From NCBI GenBank assembly GCA_046717125.1, contig JBKJVQ010000099.1:1-8446 (forward strand): a stretch of 8,446 nt of DNA, in the 5' to 3' direction. The notes under the pieces were generated by a model. It saw only the letters and a program-made list of their open reading frames with translations, did no database searches and had not been told where the DNA came from. Below, in pieces: positions 1 through 5,630 of the stretch. How positions within the stretch are numbered: position 1 is the stretch's first letter; each line of letters opens with the position of its first letter. The DNA comes from JBKJVQ01 sp046717125. Its GTDB lineage: Bacteria > Pseudomonadota > Alphaproteobacteria > Rhizobiales > Methyloligellaceae. The position numbers and the translations under genes are program-made.

Positions 1-422
1 GGCGCTCGGGTCACGAGGTCGACGGTCAGGTCGTCGACGGCGCGCGCTTCTGCGAACGGTTCGAACAGCCCCTTGAAATCGGGGCTCGTGCGCAAACGTT
101 CGAACGTCCAGACTACGTCCTTAGCCGTCAGCGGATTTCCCGAATGGTGCTTGACGCCCGCCCGCAAGCGGAAGCGAGTGGTGCGCTCGTCGATCTTCTC
201 CCATTTCTCGGCTAGCCGCGGCTCGAACGAGAAGTCGCTGCGCCAGCGGACCAGAGGATCGAACAGCAAATGAGATGTCTGCAGCGTCGCGCTTGCGAGC
301 TGCTCGTGCGGATCGAGCGATGTTGGATCGGAGTCGTACGCCATCCGCAGCGTCTTGGCCGAAACCGGCGACCCAACAACGACAAGAAGCGTGAGAAAAA
401 CCAGCAGCCGCGCAAGGATCAC
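1..422 (-). CDS. ABC transporter substrate-binding protein, family 5 (peptide/nickel type), N-terminal part
   Basis: Partial: about 140 N-terminal residues are visible and the gene continues past the left edge; full-length family members are usually around 500-550 residues. The chosen GTG start (422-420) is followed by a short signal peptide: one Arg, a strongly hydrophobic stretch (LLVFLTLLVVV) and a likely signal peptidase I site after SPVSA at residue 22, so the product should be periplasmic. The mature start matches the SBP_bac_5 pattern: TLRMAYDSDPTSLDPHE, then FDPLVRW, then PRLAEKWE, then TTRFRLRAGVKHHSGNPLTA leading into KDVVWTFERL. Such proteins deliver peptides, opines, glutathione or similar solutes to an ABC importer; the ligand cannot be told from this fragment. 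The start overlaps the stop of the upstream DUF3592 gene in a GTGA junction, so translation is probably coupled. Confidence 0.9.
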   Translation of the reverse strand, partial: MILARLLVFLTLLVVVGSPVSAKTLRMAYDSDPTSLDPHEQLASATLQTSHLLFDPLVRWRSDFSFEPRLAEKWEKIDERTTRFRLRAGVKHHSGNPLTAKDVVWTFERLRTSPDFKGLFEPFAEARAVDDLTVDLVTRA

Positions 423-952
423 TGCGGCGGGACAATCCCCGAAAGATCGGGCGGGCCCCCAGCCATGCTGAAGATGAACAGCACGGCCGCCGGGATCAGC
501 GTCCCGGCGAAGACAAAAATGAGCCCGGTTATGAATCTCTGGCTGCTCCACTCGGTCTCCAGCACGCTAGTTAAGGGATCGTCAGGATTGTAACGCGCGA
601 CGAGGGACGATCCGGCAGGATATTTCGCGACCAGCCTCTCGGCCCAGCCCTTCCCGCCCGCGTCGCTCTGTCCGAAGCGGATCGAACTGCTCTCCCGCCG
701 GACGCCGCCCGCCTCGTAAGCGTAACGGATGTTCGGGCAATAGGTGTAGCTGGTTGTGCGCCGCTTGCGATCGTAGTGGGTGCGCACGTCGACCTGCGAG
801 GACAACACCTCGCCTCCCGCCGTCGGCCAGTTCACGCACGCCCTGGCAAGATTCCGCTCCTGCAATGGGCGCCAGATCTGGTAGGCGCCGATGCCCACGA
901 AAATGAGGAAGATGGCAAGGCAGATAAGAGCGACAAGGGTGATATCAGACAT
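419..952 (-). CDS. DUF3592-type membrane protein
   Basis: 177 residues from the ATG at 952-950. An in-frame ATG further upstream (1030) would add 26 polar, basic residues that look like noise, so the later start, placed directly before a transmembrane segment, is preferred; its ribosome site is only a G-rich tract. There is one membrane helix at about residues 5-25 and a second at about 140-163. Between them is a soluble domain of about 110 residues with DUF3592 features: NWPTAGGEVLSS, a YTYCPNIRYAYEAGG strand pair, and a KYPAGSSLVARYNPDDP stretch followed by SVLE. The topology suggests a domain exposed on one face of the inner membrane. DUF3592 has no established biochemical function. The gene forms a two-gene unit with the solute-binding protein downstream and diverges from bioD. 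Its stop overlaps the next start by 4 bases. The family call rests on motif memory. Confidence 0.8.
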   Translation of the reverse strand: MSDITLVALICLAIFLIFVGIGAYQIWRPLQERNLARACVNWPTAGGEVLSSQVDVRTHYDRKRRTTSYTYCPNIRYAYEAGGVRRESSSIRFGQSDAGGKGWAERLVAKYPAGSSLVARYNPDDPLTSVLETEWSSQRFITGLIFVFAGTLIPAAVLFIFSMAGGPPDLSGIVPPQ

Positions 953-1098
953 TGGATGGCCCCCCGTGACCGCTACGCGGCCTCGACTTTTGCTCGGATC
1001 ATCATTGGCGCGGCGGTCCCGCAGGCGCAATGGCCTAGAGAAGTTCCGGTTTCCTCCAAATCCTTGGACTGCCTAAGCTTGTTTGTTTGACGCATGAC

Positions 1099-1142
1099 GC
1101 ATTTCCGGACGACGAACCGGTATCCACTTCGCCTGGAAATGC
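1099..1142. repeat. Imperfect inverted repeat, Hyphomicrobiales-type intergenic palindrome
   Basis: The arms read GCATTTCCGG (1099-1108) and CCTGGAAATGC (1132-1142). They pair over GCATTTCC/GGAAATGC, with one bulged base before the final GG/CC pairs. The interior carries AACCGG and CCACTT, a combination I recognise from small palindromic repeats scattered between genes in Rhizobiales genomes. The element ends 15 bases before the bioD start and so probably lies in the bioD leader. It could fold as RNA, but there is no U-run and it is upstream of a gene, so it is not called a terminator. The family name is uncertain. Confidence 0.55.
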
Positions 1143-1157
1143 TTTAGAGGCTGTTCG

Positions 1158-1802
1158 ATGACGCAAGGCCTCTTCGTCACCGGAACGGATACGCATGTCG
1201 GCAAGACGGTTGCCGCCGCTTGGCTGACGCTTCATCTCGGCGGACGCTACTGGAAGCCCGTACAGGCCGGATTGCAGGGCGAAACGGACACTGAGTTCGT
1301 GCGCCGGCTGACGGGTGCGGAGGTGCTGGCCGAAGCCTGGCGCCTGCCCGATCCGCTATCGCCGCATGAAGCCGCGCGACGCGCCGGCACAACGATCGAT
1401 CTGGCGAAAATCGTGGTTCCCCCGGGTTCGAACCCACTCGTCGTCGAGGGCGCGGGCGGCCTGCTCGTGCCGCTCAACGACCATGCGCTGGTCATCGATC
1501 TCATTGCGCAGCTTGGATTTCCCGCGATTCTCGTCAGCCGATCGAGCCTCGGAACGATCAACCACACCCTGCTGTCACTCGAAGCCCTCAGGCGGAGGAA
1601 TATCGCGATCGCGGGCGTCGTAATGAACGGGCCGCGCAACGCTCACAATCGCGCCGCTATCGAGCGCTATGGGCAGGTTCGCGTTATCGTCGAGTTACCG
1701 CCCCTTCAGCCTCTGAACCGGACGGCGCTGCTCGGCATCGCGCCCGAGTGCAATCTTGGTTCGCTCACGAGGCTCGAGCATGAGCGCAATTCTGGAACGT
1801 GA
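1158..1802 (+). CDS. bioD: Dethiobiotin synthetase BioD
   Basis: ATP-dependent dethiobiotin synthase: it carboxylates and cyclises 7,8-diaminononanoate (DAPA) with CO2, the penultimate step of biotin synthesis, in the cytoplasm. The 214 residues match the usual 200-240. Visible motifs are the P-loop GTDTHVGKT (residues 9-17), the KPVQAG segment with K33, SPHEAAR (68-74), the VEGAGGLLVPL segment (96-106) and LGTINHTLLSLEALR (131-145), typical of BioD. Many homologues have Glu or Gly where this one has His13. The ATG start is supported by AGAGG at 1146-1150, seven bases upstream. The last 23 bases overlap bioA, so the two genes are almost certainly co-transcribed. The preceding 205-base gap is shared with the divergent DUF3592 gene and must hold the bioDA promoter, but I see no convincing -35/-10 pair or BioR-like operator there. 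Confidence 0.97.
   Translation: MTQGLFVTGTDTHVGKTVAAAWLTLHLGGRYWKPVQAGLQGETDTEFVRRLTGAEVLAEAWRLPDPLSPHEAARRAGTTIDLAKIVVPPGSNPLVVEGAGGLLVPLNDHALVIDLIAQLGFPAILVSRSSLGTINHTLLSLEALRRRNIAIAGVVMNGPRNAHNRAAIERYGQVRVIVELPPLQPLNRTALLGIAPECNLGSLTRLEHERNSGT
1769..1772 (+). promoter_or_regulatory. Ribosome binding site of bioA
   Basis: GAGG lies seven bases before the ATG at 1780, inside the end of bioD. It selects 1780 rather than the in-frame TTG at 1756 as the bioA start. Residues before 1780 (VRSRGSS) do not resemble BioA, while those after it run directly into the conserved VWHPYTQ. Confidence 0.6.
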
Positions 1803-3105
1803 CCGGCGATACGTCTGGCACCCCTACACACAGCATCTGAACGCACCCGACCCCGTCGTGATCACCCGGGCGGCGGGCGCTGTTCTCTACGATGCCGACG
1901 GACGCGAAATCCTCGATTTGATCTCGTCCTGGTGGACCTGCACGCACGGCCACGCGCATCCAAAGCTGAACGCCGCCCTCGCCGTACAGGCCGCGCAGTT
2001 CCAGCACGTGATGTTTGCAGGGTTCACGCATCAGCCGGCCGTCGATCTCGCGACCGTGCTCGCCGCACTGCTGCCGGGCAGCCTCAACCGCGTGTTCTAT
2101 TCGGACGACGGCTCGACCTCCGTCGAGGTCGCGCTCAAGATCGCCCTGCAATCCTGGATCGTGCGCGGAGAACCGGGTCGGACCTCGTTTCTGTCGTTCG
2201 AAGGCGGCTATCACGGCGATACGTTGGGGGCCATGTCGGCCGGGCGTTCGTCCGGCTATTTCCCCGGCTTCGAGCAGTTCATGCTGTCGGTCGATGCGGT
2301 TCCGTTCCCTGCGACGTTCGAGGGCGACGACGACGTCGAACAGCGCGAGACCGACGCGCTGACCGCACTGCGCCAGAAGCTCGTGCAGAATCCCGGACGT
2401 TACGCCGCTCTCATCGTTGAGCCCCTGCTTCAGGGAGCGGCGGGCATGCGTATGTGCCGGCCGACCTTTCTGCGGGCCGCCGTCTCGCTCGCGCATGAGC
2501 ACGACGTACTCGTGATCTTCGATGAAGTGGCGACCGGCTTCGGCCGAACGGGCATGCTGTTTGCCATGGAGCGGGCCAATGTCGCGCCCGATATCGTCTG
2601 TCTCTCCAAGGGCCTGACAGCCGGATACATGCCGCTGGCCGCTACTGTTGTCAGCGAGGAACTGTTCGCCCTGTTCCTGCACGAGAAGTTCGAGCGCGCC
2701 TTCGCGCACGGGCATTCGTTCACGGCCAATCCGCTTGCCTGCGCGGTCGCGCTGAAATCGCTCGAGCTGTATCGCGAGGAGAGGACGCTCGAACGCATCG
2801 CCAGGATCGAGCAGCGGCATCGAACGATGCTGCGACTGTTCCATTCGCAACCGAACATCGTCAACCCGCGCGTGATGGGGTCGGTATTGGCATTCGAAAT
2901 CAGGGGCGGCGGATCATACCAGTCGTCCCGCAGCCTCGCCTTGCGGGACTGGTTCCTGTCGCAAGGGCTCAACATACGGCCCATCGGCTCGACGCTGTAC
3001 CTGATGCCGCCGTACTGCATCACCGATGACCAACTCGAGCGCGCACATTCCGCGATGGTCCAGGCGGCCGACCGATTCGCGCCTCAGACCGCGATGACGC
3101 CGTAG
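1780..3105 (+). CDS. bioA: Adenosylmethionine-8-amino-7-oxononanoate aminotransferase BioA
   Basis: Fold-type I, class III PLP aminotransferase that converts KAPA to 7,8-diaminononanoate (DAPA), in most BioA enzymes with S-adenosylmethionine as amino donor. It has 441 residues, close to the usual 420-450. Visible landmarks are WHPYTQ (13-18), SSWW (49-52), a PLP-phosphate region SDDGSTSVEVALK (108-120), YHGD (144-147), the FDEVATGFGRTG block with D248, the Schiff-base lysine K277 in LSKGLTAGYMPLA, SFTANPLAC (313-321) and IRPIGSTLYLMPPY (399-412). The Trp pair and YHGD fall at the positions of the E. coli substrate-binding residues W52, Y144 and D147, which supports BioA over other class III transaminases. 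Starting at the ATG at 1780, the gene overlaps bioD by 23 bases. Its last 22 bases overlap the end of bioC on the opposite strand. Confidence 0.97.
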   Translation: MSAILERDRRYVWHPYTQHLNAPDPVVITRAAGAVLYDADGREILDLISSWWTCTHGHAHPKLNAALAVQAAQFQHVMFAGFTHQPAVDLATVLAALLPGSLNRVFYSDDGSTSVEVALKIALQSWIVRGEPGRTSFLSFEGGYHGDTLGAMSAGRSSGYFPGFEQFMLSVDAVPFPATFEGDDDVEQRETDALTALRQKLVQNPGRYAALIVEPLLQGAAGMRMCRPTFLRAAVSLAHEHDVLVIFDEVATGFGRTGMLFAMERANVAPDIVCLSKGLTAGYMPLAATVVSEELFALFLHEKFERAFAHGHSFTANPLACAVALKSLELYREERTLERIARIEQRHRTMLRLFHSQPNIVNPRVMGSVLAFEIRGGGSYQSSRSLALRDWFLSQGLNIRPIGSTLYLMPPYCITDDQLERAHSAMVQAADRFAPQTAMTP

Positions 3106-3803
3106 GCGATACGCCATGTGACGCGTCCGCGATACTCTGTGTCGAGGATGCGGATCGCGCGGCGCAAGCGGCCCGGCGGCAACGGACGATGCCCCATCCG
3201 CGGATAGGTCGCACCGATATCGCGCAATGCGCGGAGGAATGCGAGCGCCCCACCCTCCATCGTCAAACTCTCTTCGCGGACGATCCCGGGCAACGCCGGG
3301 CAGCGGATTAATCCGTTTTCGCCGCCTGCCTTCAGAAGAGACTCGTGCCATTCAGAAAATGCGTCCGGCGCAGGCGTTGCATGCAGCAACACGCCGCCGG
3401 GCGTGAGCCTGCGGGTCAGCCGTTTGACCGCCGCAACCGGGTCTGCCAGCCAGTGCAGCGTCATGCTCGCTGCGATCACGTCGAACCGGTTGCTGACATC
3501 CGGTTGCTCGGCATCCATAACGGCCCATCGTGCGTGAGCGCTCCGAAATTGATTGGCACAAAGATCGACCATATCCGGCGAGAGATCGGTGAACACGAAC
3601 CGCCCGCCGGGATAGGCACGCAGGAGTTCCTGCGTGAAAAGTCCCGTCCCGCAGCCGACTTCGAGCACGCGCGGGGCGGAACGCACAGGAAGAAGCTGCG
3701 CAAGGCTCGCCGCGACCGCCTGCTGGACGTGGGCGTGCCGGTCGTAGGACGAGGCGCGCGCGCCGAAACGCGCGGCGATCGCGCTATTGCGGGCCGATAG
3801 CAT
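3084..3803 (-). CDS. bioC: Malonyl-ACP O-methyltransferase BioC
   Basis: SAM-dependent methyltransferase that methylates malonyl-ACP, masking its free carboxyl so that fatty-acid synthesis can build the pimeloyl chain. It has 239 residues from the ATG at 3803-3801. Visible: the N-terminal BioC signature IAARFGARASSYDRHAHVQ (residues 9-27), class I methyltransferase motif I VLEVGCGTG (46-54), a second acidic strand FTDLSPDMVD (71-80), and FDVIAASMTLHWLADP (105-120), the counterpart of the NLAVQW block of E. coli BioC. RLTPGG follows, as in many class I methyltransferases. An in-frame ATG at 3860 would add 19 residues lying inside the upstream gene; the start at 3803 has AGGA nine bases before it. 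Its first 20 bases overlap the hydrolase gene and its last 22 overlap bioA convergently. A general methyltransferase is unlikely given the N-terminus and neighbours. Confidence 0.93.
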   Translation of the reverse strand: MLSARNSAIAARFGARASSYDRHAHVQQAVAASLAQLLPVRSAPRVLEVGCGTGLFTQELLRAYPGGRFVFTDLSPDMVDLCANQFRSAHARWAVMDAEQPDVSNRFDVIAASMTLHWLADPVAAVKRLTRRLTPGGVLLHATPAPDAFSEWHESLLKAGGENGLIRCPALPGIVREESLTMEGGALAFLRALRDIGATYPRMGHRPLPPGRLRRAIRILDTEYRGRVTWRIAYGVIAV

Positions 3804-4395
3804 CAGCAAAATTCCTGAATAGCTCAGCGCACCAGTCCGGCCGGCTCGATGGCAGCACATGGGCCCCGTTCTCGGACCAAATGACGGCGTCTCCCCAGCT
3901 CGCGCTCGTCAATTGCGGGGATGCGATCCGGTCGTCCCGCGCGGCGAGCGCCAGCACCGGACAATCGAGCGCGGCTCGCGCTTCGCTGCAATTCCAATCC
4001 GCCAGCCAACCGAGCCCTTGACGCAGGCGATCAGTATCGAAATGCGCGGGTGTGGCATCGTCATGACCCGCGCTCCGGCGGAAGTCAGCAATCTGCCCGG
4101 CCGCATCGCGCTTCAACCTCACCCGCATGGCCCGAAGAGCGGTGGCCTGGCCCCCAAACCGGTCGAACCCGTTGATGCTCACGAGACCGCGCATGGGCCT
4201 GCCTTGCTTGAGAAGCCAAAGCACGCCGAGCGAATGGCCGATACAGAGCATATCCGCGGCGATGAGCGGCAAATGCGGCGGCGCGCCGAGAAATCCAAGC
4301 TCCCCGCGTTCGATCTCAAATTCAGGCAGGCAAGCGGCCATCTTGTCCCACAGCGATGCATCGAATCCCCAGCCATGCACGAACAGGACGCGCAA
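3784..4395 (-). CDS. Alpha/beta hydrolase, probable pimeloyl-ACP methyl ester esterase (BioH-like)
   Basis: About 203 residues from a probable TTG start (4395-4393), one base after the bioF stop. No ATG or GTG in frame fits: the ATG at 4400-4398 is in another frame, and in-frame Met codons further upstream lie inside bioF. The protein opens with VLFVHGWGFDASLW, the same oxyanion-hole pattern as E. coli BioH (HGWGLNAEVW). The nucleophile elbow is GHSLG (53-57, Ser55). Likely triad partners are Asp154 or Asp155 (ARDDRIASPQ) and His179 (NGAHVLP). A distinctive GLVSINGFDRFGG segment lies at 70-82. There is no signal peptide, so it should be cytosolic. BioH is about 256 residues, so the region between nucleophile and Asp (the lid or cap) appears shortened. 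Its place between bioF and bioC implies demethylation of pimeloyl-ACP methyl ester. That role is inferred; it may belong to a BioG-like or separate esterase family. Confidence 0.8.
   Translation of the reverse strand: MRVLFVHGWGFDASLWDKMAACLPEFEIERGELGFLGAPPHLPLIAADMLCIGHSLGVLWLLKQGRPMRGLVSINGFDRFGGQATALRAMRVRLKRDAAGQIADFRRSAGHDDATPAHFDTDRLRQGLGWLADWNCSEARAALDCPVLALAARDDRIASPQLTSASWGDAVIWSENGAHVLPSSRPDWCAELFRNFADAIGPQ
3813..3816 (-). promoter_or_regulatory. Ribosome binding site of bioC
   Basis: Read on the minus strand this is AGGA, nine bases upstream of the ATG at 3803, inside the end of the hydrolase gene. It decides the bioC start in favour of 3803 over the in-frame ATG at 3860. Confidence 0.55.
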
Positions 4396-4396
4396 T

Positions 4397-5569
4397 TCAT
4401 GCCGCTTTCGGCCGAGCGTCGCGTAACGCCGCGACCAGCCCCGCGACATCATCCGCCTTGTGCGCGGCGCTGAGCGAGACCCGCACTCGAGCCGCGTTCT
4501 GCGCCACCGTCGGCGGGCGGATCGCAGGCGCGCAATACCCCTGCTCCGCCAGATGAACCGACAAAGCCTTCGCGGCATGTGCCCCGCCGACGATCAGCGG
4601 CACGATATGCGTCGACGACGCGCCCGTGGCGTAGCCGGCGAATTGCGCCTCCCGTCTCAGCATGTCGGAAAGCGCGGCCACATTCTCTCGCTCCGCTCCA
4701 AGCCCTGGCACCAAGTCGAGCGCCGCATCGATCGCTCCGAGGACCGGCGGCGGCAGCGCGGTGGAATAGATCAGCCCCGCACAGGCATTGACGAGATAGT
4801 CCCGGATGGTCCGCGAACAAGCAACATACGCCCCGAAACTCCCCAGCGCCTTCGAGAACGTGCCGATCACGATGTCCGCACCCTGCCCGAGCCCTGCGCC
4901 CCCCGAGCCGTAAAGCCCGGTCGCGTGCGCATCGTCGACGATCAGCATCGCGCCATGCTCCTGCGCAAGGCCGGCGATTGCATCAAGCGGCGCGACATCG
5001 CCATCCATCGAGAACACGCTCTCCGTCAGGATGAATTTCGGCGCGGCGTCTTCCCGGTTCGCCTCCAGCTGGCGCGCAAGATGGCCTGCATCGGCATGGG
5101 CGTAGCGGATCTGCCGGACGGACGCCGCAGCGCAGCCGAAATGCATCGAGGCGTGATTGACTCTGTCCGCAAAGACCAGCGGCTGCGCCCTAAGCGCCTT
5201 CGCATCGAACAGTGCGGCCAACACGGTCGCATTGGCCTGGAACCCGGATGCGAAGACGAGCGCGGCTTGCTTGCCCTTCATCGCCGCGACTTTGGCTTCG
5301 ATCCGGGCGAAAAGATCGGTGTCGCTGACCAGCCGGGAGGCGCCTGACCCCGCGCCGTACCGCGAAGCCCAGTCGCGGGCGCCTTCGATAAGCGCAGGAT
5401 GAAAGCTCAGGCCGAGCGAATCGTTGCCCGCGAAATTCACGAGAATGCGTCCGCCGATCTCGATATGGCGTGCATCCGGCCGTCGCGCCGGGGTGAGCGA
5501 GCGCCTCAGCCCGGCCGCATCCCGCGCGTCCAGATACGCGCCGTAGCGCCTTTCTATCGCACCCATCAT
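4397..5569 (-). CDS. bioF: 8-amino-7-oxononanoate synthase BioF
   Basis: PLP-dependent alpha-oxoamine synthase that condenses pimeloyl-ACP (or -CoA) with L-alanine, releasing CO2, to give KAPA. It has 390 residues, near the typical 380-400. Landmarks: NFAGNDSLGLSFHP (45-58), the glycine-rich GAGSGASRLVSDT (72-84), FASGFQANATVLAAL (106-120), VNHAS with His139 that should stack on PLP, TESVFSMDGD (182-191), VDDAHATG (211-218, Asp212 and His215) and the Schiff-base lysine K240 in GTFSKALGSFGAYVA. This distinguishes it from serine palmitoyltransferase, ALA synthase and KBL only at family level; biotin neighbours settle it. Two tandem ATG codons (5569 and 5566) are both possible; only CAGG precedes them. 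It is the first gene of the bioF-hydrolase-bioC unit; the hydrolase begins one base after its stop. Confidence 0.96.
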   Translation of the reverse strand: MMGAIERRYGAYLDARDAAGLRRSLTPARRPDARHIEIGGRILVNFAGNDSLGLSFHPALIEGARDWASRYGAGSGASRLVSDTDLFARIEAKVAAMKGKQAALVFASGFQANATVLAALFDAKALRAQPLVFADRVNHASMHFGCAAASVRQIRYAHADAGHLARQLEANREDAAPKFILTESVFSMDGDVAPLDAIAGLAQEHGAMLIVDDAHATGLYGSGGAGLGQGADIVIGTFSKALGSFGAYVACSRTIRDYLVNACAGLIYSTALPPPVLGAIDAALDLVPGLGAERENVAALSDMLRREAQFAGYATGASSTHIVPLIVGGAHAAKALSVHLAEQGYCAPAIRPPTVAQNAARVRVSLSAAHKADDVAGLVAALRDARPKAA

Positions 5570-5572
5570 CCT

Positions 5573-5601
5573 GTATTAGCGGGGCTCGCCCGGCCCGGCA
5601 A
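5573..5601 (-). promoter_or_regulatory. Candidate promoter of the bioF unit
   Basis: On the minus strand TTGCCG (5601-5596) is followed, after a 17-base spacer, by TAATAC (5578-5573). The match to sigma-70 consensus is partial (4 of 6 and 3 of 6). A start point seven bases beyond the -10 box would fall at about 5566, on the second ATG of bioF, which would make a leaderless or nearly leaderless message. The same bases read on the plus strand give TATTAG (5574-5579), a possible -10 for bioB. This is inferred from sequence only. Confidence 0.28.
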
Positions 5602-5609
5602 TTCGCCGG
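5595..5609. repeat. Short dyad in the bioF/bioB divergent region, possible operator
   Basis: CCGGC and GCCGG flank the five bases AATTC, giving a perfect 5-base dyad. It overlaps the candidate bioF -35 box and lies 21 bases before the preferred bioB start. Short GC-rich dyads are common by chance in DNA of this composition, so an operator role is only a suggestion. Neither a BioR-type TTAT-N2-ATAA site nor a BirA-type operator is seen nearby. Confidence 0.25.
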
Positions 5610-5630
5610 TTTGCAATGCGGGATGGGGAC

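Noticed and set aside
953..1157. Biotin regulator operator (BioR TTAT-N2-ATAA or BirA type) upstream of bioD
   Set aside because: I read through the gap on both strands and found neither pattern. TTGGAC at 1064-1069 has no acceptable -10 box at 17 bases.
1756..1779. TTG at 1756 as bioA start
   Set aside because: The added residues do not resemble BioA N-termini, and the ATG at 1780 has its own GAGG site at good spacing.
1765..2850. Long open frame of 361 codons on the minus strand opposite bioA
   Set aside because: It lies fully antisense to bioA, whose motifs are unmistakable. Its translation is Arg/Glu/His-rich with no family signature, as expected for a shadow frame in GC-rich DNA.
4179..4400. 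ATG at 4400-4398 overlapping the bioF stop, as a gene start
   Set aside because: The ATGA overlap looks attractive, but the frame gives a Cys/Ser-rich 73-residue product; the hydrolase motifs are in a different frame.
4460..5347. 295-codon open frame on the plus strand opposite bioF
   Set aside because: It is antisense to the conserved bioF gene, has an Arg-rich composition and shows no recognisable domain.
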